From: Spirochaetia bacterium
GTDB lineage: Bacteria > Spirochaetota > Spirochaetia > Treponematales > Treponemataceae
Length of the DNA: 35,276 nt
Direction: 5' to 3'
Assembly (NCBI GenBank): GCA_900769975.1
Contig: CAAGIR010000020.1
Location: 1-35,276 of the forward strand
The notes under the pieces were generated by a model. That model saw only the letters and a list, made by a program, of their open reading frames with translations, made no database searches and had not been told where the DNA came from. Positions 22,666-30,924 of the stretch are shown in pieces; the first letter of the stretch is position 1, and each line of letters starts with the position of its first letter. Position numbers and translations under genes: made by a program.

Positions 22666-24891
22666 GTGAAAACCTCGAAAGAAGTTATTTATAATTACGT
22701 TCAAAAAGGTGCCCTCATCATCTTATTGTTACTTACATTTATTGGTTTCTTGAATCCAGCAAGAATTTCTAAACACATTCCAAATGATTCATCTTTATTG
22801 AAATCTGTTTTCTATTTTAAAGGTTTTTCTACAGGATTTGTTGATGCTTACTATAATCAGCTTACCCAAAAAGAAGATGCTTTATCCACTTTAGAAAAAG
22901 ATGAAAGTGATGATGCTACTTTGGAAGATTTTTATTCACAGCTTGCAAATATGATGAATGAATCTTCCGTTGCTTCTGATGTTAAAGAATCACAAACAGA
23001 AATTGATACAGAAGAAATTGTTTATGCCGATTATGAAACCAGATGGAATACATTTGTAGAAAACAATCCAGCCCTTGCCGAGATAATAAAGTTTGACAGA
23101 ATTGCTTGTATCCTTACATTTGTTGCAATTGTTTTAAGCTTTATCGGTATGTACATGAGTTGCGGTACAGGCTTATTGAAAAAGGCAGGATATATTGTAA
23201 TTTGTGTCGGTTCCATTTTAATTGCATTGAGCATGATAAATTATCAAAGTGCTTTTACAAAAATATCTTCTATAGATTCTTCTTTCGATTTAAAAATTTC
23301 AAAACCAGTTTCTATTCCAGTGTTTATAGTTTTCAGTGTGATTGCTTTTGTTTCGTCACTTTTGTCAATGATAAGCGTGATTTGCAAGAAAACGGGCAAA
23401 AGCGAATCTTCTGTAGTTCTTCAAGATAATCTTCCTGCAAGCATTAATTCAAAAGGATTTTCCGTTACTTCTTTTCAAGTTACATACAGAGTTGTTTCGC
23501 TTATAATGTTCATTTTCCTGTTCCTGCCTGCAGTTAATCCTGCTAGAATTATGGAAAATGTCAGCAGAAATGTTTCTTTGTTTACGTCGGGATTTGCTTA
23601 CGGCACTTATACAAAAAACATTGAAAGAGCATTGCTTAGAGGATGGCTGCCTCGTTCTGTCATCAATACATCATTTATTTGCAGTATGATTGCTTGTATT
23701 GGTGTGATTGTTTGTGGTCTTGCTTCATGCATTTCTGTAGGAAATAATAAATTAAAACGTTATGCACATCTTGCTTTGTTGGGCGGAAGTGCTGCTGTTA
23801 TTCTGAGTATGTTTGGAATCGTTCATGCATATAATCAGATATGTACAAATCAAAATGTAGAAAAATTAAAGCCTGTTGCTCCTTCTGGTTATGTGTTTTT
23901 CGTAGTTCTTGCAGGCATCATCTTTATTTCTACATTAATTTCGCTTTTAAAAACTCCGTCTCCGCAAAAAGATGAAAAACCTCATATTGATGCACCTTTA
24001 CAGCTGTTTTTGATGCTTTTGCCGTTCCTTATTCTTGTGTTTATTTTCAGTTATCTTCCTTTGTGGGGATGGCGTTACGCATTTTTTGATTATTCTGCAG
24101 GTGATGTTTTATCCATGGAAAACTGGGTTGGATTAAAATGGTTTAAAGCTCCGTTTGACAATCCTGCAACTAGAGCCGATATTATTCGTGTATTAAAAAA
24201 TACTCTCGCCATGAGCGGACTGGGACTTTTAACAAGCTGGTGTCCTATGTTCTTTGCAATTTTCTTGTCTGAAATCAGAAATACAAAAGTTAAACGTGTT
24301 GTTCAGACTCTTACGACTATTCCTAACTTTATTTCCTGGGTTCTTGTTTATGCCATTGCTTTCTGTATTTTTGGAACAGAAGGATTTATAAGCAGCCTTT
24401 TTGTAAATAGGGGAATCTGGGATTCTGGTAAAAATATGCTTATGGGCGACCACTTTATCTGGTTGAAAATGCTTTTGTGGGGAATGTGGAAAAGTCTTGG
24501 TTGGTCTGCAATTATGTACATTGCCGCAATAAGTGGTATTGATCAGGAATTATATGAAGCAGCAACTGTTGATGGTGCAAGCAGAATTCAAAAAATGATG
24601 CACATTACTTTGCCAGAACTTATACCAACATTTATCGTGCTTTTGATTTTGTCTGTTTCTAATATCTTGAGCAACGGTATGGATCAGTATCTTGTATTTA
24701 AAAATTCTACAAATAAAGGTCCTATTGAAGTTCTTGATTTATATGTATATCAGCTTACGTTTGGTTCTGGACAAAGCTCTTCTATTCCATTTTCTACGGT
24801 CGTAAGTATGTTTAAATCTCTTGTGAGTGTCATCTTACTGTTTATTACAAATAAAATTTCTAAATGGATTAGAGGTTCTTCAATATTCTAA
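22666..24891 (+). CDS. Enlarged LplB-type sugar ABC permease with duplicated N-terminal membrane module
   Basis: The last 300 residues (about 443-741) are an LplB-type permease of oligosaccharide importers, with the ATPase-contacting EAA loop YEAATVDGASRIQKMMHITL. Ordinary LplB proteins are about 300 residues; this one has 741. The extra 440 residues consist of two related modules of about four membrane segments each. NPARI recurs at residues 30 and 291 after the first segment of each. The last segments also correspond (ISKPVSIPVFIVFSVI near 211 and LKPVAPSGYVFFVVLA near 401). The first module carries an acidic loop (about 67-125). The GTG start follows AAGGAG by 5 nt. It heads an operon with a second permease and a binding protein. 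Confidence 0.85.
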   Translation: MKTSKEVIYNYVQKGALIILLLLTFIGFLNPARISKHIPNDSSLLKSVFYFKGFSTGFVDAYYNQLTQKEDALSTLEKDESDDATLEDFYSQLANMMNESSVASDVKESQTEIDTEEIVYADYETRWNTFVENNPALAEIIKFDRIACILTFVAIVLSFIGMYMSCGTGLLKKAGYIVICVGSILIALSMINYQSAFTKISSIDSSFDLKISKPVSIPVFIVFSVIAFVSSLLSMISVICKKTGKSESSVVLQDNLPASINSKGFSVTSFQVTYRVVSLIMFIFLFLPAVNPARIMENVSRNVSLFTSGFAYGTYTKNIERALLRGWLPRSVINTSFICSMIACIGVIVCGLASCISVGNNKLKRYAHLALLGGSAAVILSMFGIVHAYNQICTNQNVEKLKPVAPSGYVFFVVLAGIIFISTLISLLKTPSPQKDEKPHIDAPLQLFLMLLPFLILVFIFSYLPLWGWRYAFFDYSAGDVLSMENWVGLKWFKAPFDNPATRADIIRVLKNTLAMSGLGLLTSWCPMFFAIFLSEIRNTKVKRVVQTLTTIPNFISWVLVYAIAFCIFGTEGFISSLFVNRGIWDSGKNMLMGDHFIWLKMLLWGMWKSLGWSAIMYIAAISGIDQELYEAATVDGASRIQKMMHITLPELIPTFIVLLILSVSNILSNGMDQYLVFKNSTNKGPIEVLDLYVYQLTFGSGQSSSIPFSTVVSMFKSLVSVILLFITNKISKWIRGSSIF

Positions 24892-24915
24892 TTTATAATT
24901 TTTGAGGTGAAAAAG

Positions 24916-25818
24916 ATGGTCGAAAAACGTTCTATAAATGATGTGATTTTTGATATTCTGAATTATACTTTTTTTATTTTGTTTACAATTATTTGTGTTT
25001 TTCCGTTTTATTATCTGTTTATAAACACAATTTCTGATAACGGACTTGTTTCGAAAGGTCTTGTTAATTTTTATCCGCGTGGATTGCATATAAAAAACTA
25101 TATTGCATTAAAAGATGTAAATGGACTTGGAATGTCGTTTATTGTAACTCTTGCCAGAACTGTTATAGGTACAATAGTAAGTACTGTTGCTTCTGGTTTT
25201 GTTGGTTATCTTGTTACAAAAAAAGAATTGTGGCACAGAAAGATTTTTTATAGATTTATGATTGTCACAATGTACTTTAGTGCAGGTCTTATTCCCTGGT
25301 TTACTACAATGCAGATGCTCGGTCTTACAAATACATTTTGGGCGTATATTATTCCTGGTATTGTGAGCGTTTATAATATCATCATGGTAAAAACGTATAT
25401 AGAATCCATTCCTGCTGAACTGGAAGAAAGTGCATCTATAGACGGTGCTTCATATATGACAATTTTTGTTAAAATCATCTGGCCATTAAGTAAGCCGATT
25501 CTTGCAACAATCGCTATCTGGTGTGCTGTAGGACACTGGAATTCTTTTCAGGATTCTCTTGTTCTTATGAGTGGTGCTCCAAAACTTAAAACTTTGCAGG
25601 AACGTCTTTATATATATTTAAATCAGTCTTCTAATCTTGCGGCGTCAATGGGAACTGCAACAACTGGACTTTCTGAAACTCAACGACAGGAAATGCTTAA
25701 TACAAAGTCTATACAATATACTGTTGCAATGGTTACTGCCATTCCTATTTTATGTGTTTATCCTTTTATGCAGAAATATTTTGTAAAAGGATTAATGCTT
25801 GGTGCTGTAAAAGGTTAA
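24916..25818 (+). CDS. LplC-type sugar ABC permease
   Basis: This 300-residue membrane protein is the partner permease of the importer. It has about six hydrophobic segments and an EAA-type loop, ELEESASIDGASYMTIFVKI. The sequence FPFYYLFINTISD near the N-terminus and the C-terminal PFMQKYFVKGLMLGAVKG are characteristic of LplC/YtcP-like permeases that take up complex oligosaccharides. I start at the ATG at 24916 because GAGGTGA lies 5 nt upstream; the GTG at 24907 is part of that site. It follows the enlarged permease by 24 bp. No ATPase gene is nearby, so a shared MsmX-type ATPase encoded elsewhere is likely. Confidence 0.9.
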   Translation: MVEKRSINDVIFDILNYTFFILFTIICVFPFYYLFINTISDNGLVSKGLVNFYPRGLHIKNYIALKDVNGLGMSFIVTLARTVIGTIVSTVASGFVGYLVTKKELWHRKIFYRFMIVTMYFSAGLIPWFTTMQMLGLTNTFWAYIIPGIVSVYNIIMVKTYIESIPAELEESASIDGASYMTIFVKIIWPLSKPILATIAIWCAVGHWNSFQDSLVLMSGAPKLKTLQERLYIYLNQSSNLAASMGTATTGLSETQRQEMLNTKSIQYTVAMVTAIPILCVYPFMQKYFVKGLMLGAVKG

Positions 25819-25850
25819 TTTTATATTTTGTTTTTTTTCATTTATTTATT

Positions 25851-25864
25851 ACCGTAAATACGGT
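25851..25864 (+). promoter_or_regulatory. Small hairpin before the binding-protein gene
   Basis: ACCGT-aaat-ACGGT lies 6 nt before the AAGGAGG ribosome binding site and just after a T-rich stretch. Such hairpins between permease and binding-protein genes can protect the downstream mRNA and raise binding-protein levels; that role is inferred. Confidence 0.4.
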
Positions 25865-25882
25865 TCGTAAGGAGGAAATAAA

Positions 25883-27580
25883 ATGAAAAAGTGTAAATTT
25901 TTAAGTGTTGCAGGAGCTTTAGCAGTATTTTCTTTAGCTTTGTGTACAACTGCCTGCGGCAAAAAAGGTTCATCAGGAATTAAACCAAAAGAAACAGTTA
26001 CTCTTGATGTTTATTCTCAGCTTGCTAACTATTCTGGACTTCAGACTGGTTGGTTCGCAGATCTTATGCTCGAAAAATTCAATGTAAAATTGAATATCAT
26101 TCCAGAAACTGGCGGTGCATATCAGACACGTATGGAATCTGGCAACCTTGGAGACATTGTTGTTTGGGGTAATGATGGAGATCAGTATCAGAAAGCTGTA
26201 AATGCAGGTCTTTTACTTGACTGGGAAGAAGACGGTCTTTTGGCAAAACATGGTGCATATATCAACGAAAATATGAAACTTGCTTTGCAGAAAAACAAGA
26301 TGATTGCTTCTCCTGATAAGAAAATTCATGGATTTGGTCATTCTGTTTCTACATCAGCTTCTGATGTTCAGCAATTCTTCTACACTTGGGATCTTCGTTT
26401 TGACCTTTATGAAAAAATCGGCAAGCCTGCAATCAAAAATCTTGATGATATGGTTGATGTTCTTGCAAAAATGAAGGAAATCTGTCCAAAAGATGACAAC
26501 GGAAACACTACTTATGGTATTTCTATGTTCAATGACTGGGACGGTGATATGGTAATGTTTGTAAAATCACTTGCAACAGCATACTATGGATATGATGAAT
26601 TCTATGTTGGTCTTTATGATCCAGAAACAGGAACATTCCATGGTGCTATCGAAGAAAATGGTCCATATCTTGAATGTTTGAAATTCTACAACAAACTTTT
26701 CCAGAAAGGTCTTGTTGATCCAGACTCTTTGACACAGAAATATAACGGTATGTCAGAAGATTATCAGAATGGTACTGCTTTCTTTAATATTTTCAACTGG
26801 ATGGCTTCACAGACTTACAACAGCGAAACTCATACAAGTCAGGGAAAAGCTATGTATCCTGTTTGTCCAGAAGATGCAGCTCCTCTTGTATACGGTCAGA
26901 ATGTTTATGGTGCTGAAAGAATCTGGTCTATTGGTTCAAAAACTGCTTATCCAGAACTTTGTATGGAAATTCTTAACTACTTTGCTACTCCAGAAGGATT
27001 CCTTACAACTCAGTATGGTCCACAGGGTGTAACTTGGGAAATTAAAGACGGAAAAACATACCTCACAGACTTTGGTAAAAAAGCTATGGCAGATCAGAAT
27101 AATACAGAAATGCCTGCTCCATACAAAGGAACATTCCATGACGGTGCTTTCCAGATTAATAACATTACATGGTGTCTTGATGCTTCAAACCCTCTTACAA
27201 AAGGCGAAACTTATAACCGTTTCTTCTGGGCTTCTGAACAGTTACCACCTGCAAATTCTGTAGAAGCAAGCTGGCGTGAATGGGCAGATGCTGCAAATGC
27301 TGATGAATATCTTTTGAAACACAAACATCAGATTGCACCTGGTACTTTGTTCACTGCAACACCAATTCCAACAGACTTAGAAATGAAAAAATCTCAAGTT
27401 TGTGATGCTATTAAAAATGGTTCTTGGAATGCAATTTATGCAAAATCTGATGCTGAATACGACAAGATTGTTTCAAAAATGATTTCAGACGTAAAAGCTT
27501 ACGGTTGGGATGAATTGAACGAATTCTTCGTAGCTCAGGCAAAAGTTCGTGCTGCTGCAGAAAATGCTGCTAGAAAATAA
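25883..27580 (+). CDS. Extracellular solute-binding lipoprotein of the sugar ABC importer
   Basis: The 565-residue protein delivers an oligosaccharide to the LplB/LplC permeases. Its N-terminus is a lipoprotein signal, LALCTTAC, with the modified Cys at about 25. The mature part is a long binding protein of the LipO type: LDVYSQLANYSGLQTGW, GDIVVWGNDGDQYQKAV, YTWDLRFDLYEKIGKP and IWSIGSKTAYPE, with many Trp and Tyr residues. The ribosome binding site AAGGAGG is very strong and codon use (TTC, AAC) differs from the permeases, both consistent with high expression. The ligand is unknown; mannooligosaccharides are plausible because of the shared upstream repeats. Confidence 0.9.
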   Translation: MKKCKFLSVAGALAVFSLALCTTACGKKGSSGIKPKETVTLDVYSQLANYSGLQTGWFADLMLEKFNVKLNIIPETGGAYQTRMESGNLGDIVVWGNDGDQYQKAVNAGLLLDWEEDGLLAKHGAYINENMKLALQKNKMIASPDKKIHGFGHSVSTSASDVQQFFYTWDLRFDLYEKIGKPAIKNLDDMVDVLAKMKEICPKDDNGNTTYGISMFNDWDGDMVMFVKSLATAYYGYDEFYVGLYDPETGTFHGAIEENGPYLECLKFYNKLFQKGLVDPDSLTQKYNGMSEDYQNGTAFFNIFNWMASQTYNSETHTSQGKAMYPVCPEDAAPLVYGQNVYGAERIWSIGSKTAYPELCMEILNYFATPEGFLTTQYGPQGVTWEIKDGKTYLTDFGKKAMADQNNTEMPAPYKGTFHDGAFQINNITWCLDASNPLTKGETYNRFFWASEQLPPANSVEASWREWADAANADEYLLKHKHQIAPGTLFTATPIPTDLEMKKSQVCDAIKNGSWNAIYAKSDAEYDKIVSKMISDVKAYGWDELNEFFVAQAKVRAAAENAARK

Positions 27581-27626
27581 AAAAATTAGATTATTTTTAG
27601 ATTAATTTTCTAAAATGATTTTACTT

Positions 27627-27666
27627 ACCCGTCATTATTGATATAATATTGGCGGGTATTTTTTTT
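27627..27666 (+). terminator. Intrinsic terminator after the binding-protein gene
   Basis: ACCCGTCA (27627-27634) and TGGCGGGT (27650-27657) form an 8-bp stem with one G-T pair, followed by A and eight Ts. It separates the ABC genes from yesL, which would depend on read-through or its own promoter. Confidence 0.85.
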
Positions 27667-27693
27667 ATTTGATACGAAAAATGAGGAAGATGA

Positions 27694-28302
27694 ATGGCTT
27701 TATTTAATATGAACAGCGGATTTTTCAAATTTGTGAACAGGCTGCTGGATGTTTTGTTTATTAATCTTTTGTGGATATTGTGCAGTTTACCTGTCGTTAC
27801 AATGGGCGCCGCAACATGTGCTGCATTTAGTGTTACATTAAAGATGGTAGATGATGAAGAAGGATATATTGGAAAAGCCTTTTTTAAAGCTTTCCGGCAG
27901 AATTTAAAACAAGGAACTTTAATGTGGTTTATTACGGCACCTTGTGTTTATGTTTTGTATTTATTGTGGCAAATCGTTATAAAATCAGAAGATATAAGTG
28001 CGATTGCAATAATTGGTGTGATTTTGCTCACCGCCATAGCCATTAGCATAAATTTGTATTCTTATCCGCTTATTGCACGTTATGAAAATTCGCTGCGTAA
28101 CATAATAAAAAATTCATTTGGCATTTGCCTTCAATATTTTGTAAAAACTATAATTTTAATTGTCGTTGTGGCACTTGAAGTTTTTATCATCATGTGGAAC
28201 AGGTGGACATTGCTTGCAGGTATAATTATTGGCCCTGAATTTATAATTTATACTATAAGCGGAGTTTCAAAAAAAATATTACTTCAGATAGAAAAAAACT
28301 GA
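27694..28302 (+). CDS. YesL-family (DUF624) membrane protein
   Basis: YesL proteins are membrane proteins commonly encoded next to LplB/LplC-type importers; their role is unsettled. The 202-residue protein starts with the family signature, FNMNSGFFKFVNRLLDVLFINLLWILCSLPVVTMGAA shortened here to its key blocks NRLLDVLFINLLWILCSLP and GAATCAAF. It has about five hydrophobic segments. A ribosome binding site, GAGGA, is 6-7 nt before the ATG. It lies 113 bp after the binding-protein gene, beyond a terminator. The family call is secure; function is not. Confidence 0.85.
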   Translation: MALFNMNSGFFKFVNRLLDVLFINLLWILCSLPVVTMGAATCAAFSVTLKMVDDEEGYIGKAFFKAFRQNLKQGTLMWFITAPCVYVLYLLWQIVIKSEDISAIAIIGVILLTAIAISINLYSYPLIARYENSLRNIIKNSFGICLQYFVKTIILIVVVALEVFIIMWNRWTLLAGIIIGPEFIIYTISGVSKKILLQIEKN

Positions 28303-28320
28303 CAAATCTAGTTTTTCAGA

Positions 28321-29781
28321 TTAATTAAACTTGGCGGAACAAAATGCAGCACCATGACCGGGACATACAAGATTTCCTTTGTATTTTTCCATTGTAAATT
28401 CGCGTGTTTTTTTTGCAAGTTCTGGGTTTGATTCAACTCCTGTCATCAAAAATGGTGCTATGCAGTTAAATTCTTTTTGTTCGTCGCTAAAGCCTTTTAT
28501 ATTCACAAAAATATCGCCTGTAAAGACAATTTGAAGTTCTTCACAAAAGATAATTGTTTCGCCTTTTACATGGCCGCCCTGACCTTCAAGAAATTCAAAA
28601 GTGAGACCGCAAAGATTAACTTTCCCAAGCGGGGTGAGCAAATTTTGTGACGGTGAATTTACATTTTTTCCCACAATTTCGCATTTTGATAAATCTGGGA
28701 TTTTGTAATCAGAAATGATTTTACTCAGAACGCAGTAAGGTTCGTGGAAAGGAATTTGTTCCCTAAAGTCTTTTTTTCCTTCTTTTTCAAGCAAAAAGTT
28801 TTCAAAACAGTTTTGATTCATGTAAATTTTATCAAACAATTCGGAAAGCCCTACATGATCTACATCTGCATGTGTAATAAACAAAGTTTTTTTGTAAAGG
28901 TTAAAATTTGGAAAAAGTTTATAAAAAAGATGCTGCATTTCGGGCAGATAACACGAAAATCCTGTATCTACAAACAAAAGCTGCAGGTCATTTTTGCTTT
29001 GAATTATGTATGTGTTGCTGCCGCAGGGCGGTTCTATTGCAAAAAGTGTAAAATGCTTGTTTGTTTTCAAACTTTGAAGCGGAAATGTGGAAATTTTTGC
29101 ATTAAAATTGTCGCCTTTTTTGTCTTTTACAAATTTTGCAAAACGCCTGATGTAATCAAAAGTCTTTAATGGGGATTTGTTTTGTTCATCAAGATTTTGC
29201 ATAATTTTGTTTGCGTATATTAAGACATTGTTTGTTTCTTTTTGATTTAAATTCAGAATATTGCGCATTTCGTTTGCAAAAGAGATGTAAAAAACAGTGC
29301 CGTCCAAAAGTCTGTCAGTCACTTCGTAGTCAAGAATTTTAATTTCGCAAAGTTTTGATATTTCTTCTATAAGGTTTTTTGTTTTGGTGGTGTCTTCTAT
29401 CAAAAGTCCCATTTTAAAATATTGAAATTCAGTTCCGTTTTCCTGTGAACTTATATAAGAAATGTTTACGTCAAAATTTTTTAAGATTTCCAAAACAGAA
29501 GTTACAGTTCCAGGTTTGTCAGCAAGTTTTAAAACAATCATTAAAATTTGCTGATTTTCCTGCATAGAAGAGTCAAAAAGATATCCACATTGAAGCAGTT
29601 CTTTTGAAATATTTTTATGCGCCTGTTCGCTTGCTGATACTTCAATAAAAAGCGTGTGCAAATCTACTGCCTTATTATAATTTGCCCTTATAATATTGCC
29701 GTCATATTTTGAAATAATTTTGCTCGCAATAAGAAATGCACCTGCTTTATCGGGCATTTTTGTAACATATGTTTTTTTCAT
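28321..29781 (-). CDS. ACT-ACT-metallo-beta-lactamase-fold protein
   Basis: The 486-residue protein joins two N-terminal ACT-like domains (about 1-70, MPDKAGAFLIASKIISKYDG; and about 78-155, KLADKPGTVTSVLEILKNF) to a C-terminal metallo-beta-lactamase fold (about 230-486). ACT domains usually bind small ligands such as amino acids. The metal motif reads THADVDHVG, with Asp where most family members have the second His. Later ligands are visible in GQGGHVKGE, FTGDIF and VCPGHG. The start is 15 bp after the sigma-factor stop codon with no ribosome binding site, so the two genes are probably co-transcribed. A role in nutrient-linked regulation of the sigma factor is speculation. Confidence 0.8.
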   Translation of the reverse strand: MKKTYVTKMPDKAGAFLIASKIISKYDGNIIRANYNKAVDLHTLFIEVSASEQAHKNISKELLQCGYLFDSSMQENQQILMIVLKLADKPGTVTSVLEILKNFDVNISYISSQENGTEFQYFKMGLLIEDTTKTKNLIEEISKLCEIKILDYEVTDRLLDGTVFYISFANEMRNILNLNQKETNNVLIYANKIMQNLDEQNKSPLKTFDYIRRFAKFVKDKKGDNFNAKISTFPLQSLKTNKHFTLFAIEPPCGSNTYIIQSKNDLQLLFVDTGFSCYLPEMQHLFYKLFPNFNLYKKTLFITHADVDHVGLSELFDKIYMNQNCFENFLLEKEGKKDFREQIPFHEPYCVLSKIISDYKIPDLSKCEIVGKNVNSPSQNLLTPLGKVNLCGLTFEFLEGQGGHVKGETIIFCEELQIVFTGDIFVNIKGFSDEQKEFNCIAPFLMTGVESNPELAKKTREFTMEKYKGNLVCPGHGAAFCSAKFN

Positions 29782-29796
29782 TCTATGTTAATTTTT

Positions 29797-30636
29797 TTAT
29801 GCGACATAAGATTCAAGTTTTCTTGCTCTGGTTGGATGCTGCAAACGGATTATTGCATGTTTTTCAATCTGTCTGATTCTTTCTTTTGTCAAATCACAGA
29901 TTTCACCAACTTCTTTTAAAGACATTGGTTTGTAACCGTTTAAACCATAACGCATTCTTATAATTTTTGCCTCGTTTGGTTTAAGGGTATCAACAAGTGC
30001 ATCAATATCTTCTTTCATTGCTGTGTCAATAGCTTTTTCTTCTGGACGATCGTAAGCTTCATCTTCAAAGAAATCACCGACTTTTGCATGTGAATTGTCG
30101 CCTTCATTGATTTCTGCATCTAGGCTAATCATTTCACGACTGATGTTTATCATTTCCCTTACATGAGAAGGTTCCATATTAAGCATATTTGCAATTTCTT
30201 CGTATTCCTGCTGTTCTGTTTTTTTATTTCCGATTGTTTTTCTTGCATGTTCAATCTGAACGAGTTCATTTGCACGATTAAGCGGTAAACGAATAGGACG
30301 GCTTTTTTCGCAAATTGCCTTTAATATGCTTTGGCGAATCCACCATACAGCGTAAGAAATAAAATGATATCCTTTTGTTTCATCGAATTTTTCTACAGCA
30401 GTAAGAAGTCCAAGATTTCCTTCGCTTATTAAATCTGTAAGGTCTAAGCCATGATTCTGATATTTTTTTGCAACATTTACTACAAAACGAAGATTTGCAT
30501 TTACAAGTTTGTTTTTTGCAAGTTGATCTCCAGCTTTTGCCTTTTTGGCAAGTTCAAGTTCCTCATCGTGAGAAATCATAGGAATCTTGTTTATATCTTT
30601 CAAGTACATTGCCAGAATATTATCGTTGTTTGCCAT
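29797..30636 (-). CDS. Short sigma-70-family factor (group 2, RpoD/RpoS-like)
   Basis: The 279-residue protein directs RNA polymerase to promoters. It lacks the long N-terminal region 1.1 but has region 1.2 (NILAMYLKDINKIPMISHDE), region 2 (NLRFVVNVAKKYQNHGLDL, ISEGNLGLLTAVEKFD, FISYAVWWIRQSI), region 3, and region 4 with its helix-turn-helix (MSLKEVGEICDLTKERIRQI). I start at 30636 (MANNDN) because GGAGGT lies 5 nt upstream; the earlier ATG at 30687 falls before the predicted transcription start. The only convincing promoter is a sigma-54 type. Length and control resemble Borrelia RpoS, though the sequence is also close to short primary sigma factors of Bacteroidota. Confidence 0.9.
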   Translation of the reverse strand: MANNDNILAMYLKDINKIPMISHDEELELAKKAKAGDQLAKNKLVNANLRFVVNVAKKYQNHGLDLTDLISEGNLGLLTAVEKFDETKGYHFISYAVWWIRQSILKAICEKSRPIRLPLNRANELVQIEHARKTIGNKKTEQQEYEEIANMLNMEPSHVREMINISREMISLDAEINEGDNSHAKVGDFFEDEAYDRPEEKAIDTAMKEDIDALVDTLKPNEAKIIRMRYGLNGYKPMSLKEVGEICDLTKERIRQIEKHAIIRLQHPTRARKLESYVA

Positions 30637-30694
30637 ATTAGACCTCCAGTTTTTGAGCTTTGCCCAAAAGTTACTTGTTTTATACATAATAATA

Positions 30695-30710
30695 GCAAGT
30701 AACGTGCCAA
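30695..30710 (-). promoter_or_regulatory. Consensus sigma-54 promoter of the sigma-factor gene
   Basis: On the minus strand the sequence is TTGGCACG-TTAC-TTGC, a full match to the -24/-12 consensus (TGGCACG, four bases, TTGCW). GG (30708-30707) and GC (30696-30695) have the required 12-bp offset. Transcription should start near 30683, giving a 47-nt leader with a good ribosome binding site. An inverted repeat, GTTACTTG and CAAGTAAC, spans from the -12 element past the start point. Confidence 0.8.
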
Positions 30711-30772
30711 GTGACCTAAAAATGATAAAAAAAATAGAAAAAATTGCAAAAAAGTGTGTACAAAAGGCAAAT

Positions 30773-30871
30773 TTGTGTCAATTTTTCAAAAAAATCGGAT
30801 TTCAATTTTAAAATGTGTAATTTTGACACAATCACTTATTTCTAACAGAAAAATGGATATTTTTGACACAG
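30773..30871 (-). promoter_or_regulatory. Enhancer-like TGTGTCAA repeats upstream of the sigma-54 promoter
   Basis: TTGTGTCAA (30773-30781) and two opposite-orientation copies, TTGACACAA (30823-30831) and TTGACACAG (30863-30871), are spaced 50 and 40 bp apart. They lie about 95, 145 and 185 bp upstream of the predicted start, the usual range for sigma-54 activator sites. The activator is not in the window. Confidence 0.55.
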
Positions 30872-30924
30872 TTTTTGTTTTAATTTAAATTATTGCAAGA
30901 TTTAAACTGTTACTGTATGAAAAA

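Noticed and set aside
30637..30687. Upstream ATG of the sigma-factor gene at 30687
   Set aside because: It lies before the predicted transcription start near 30683, and the ATG at 30636 has a good ribosome binding site.
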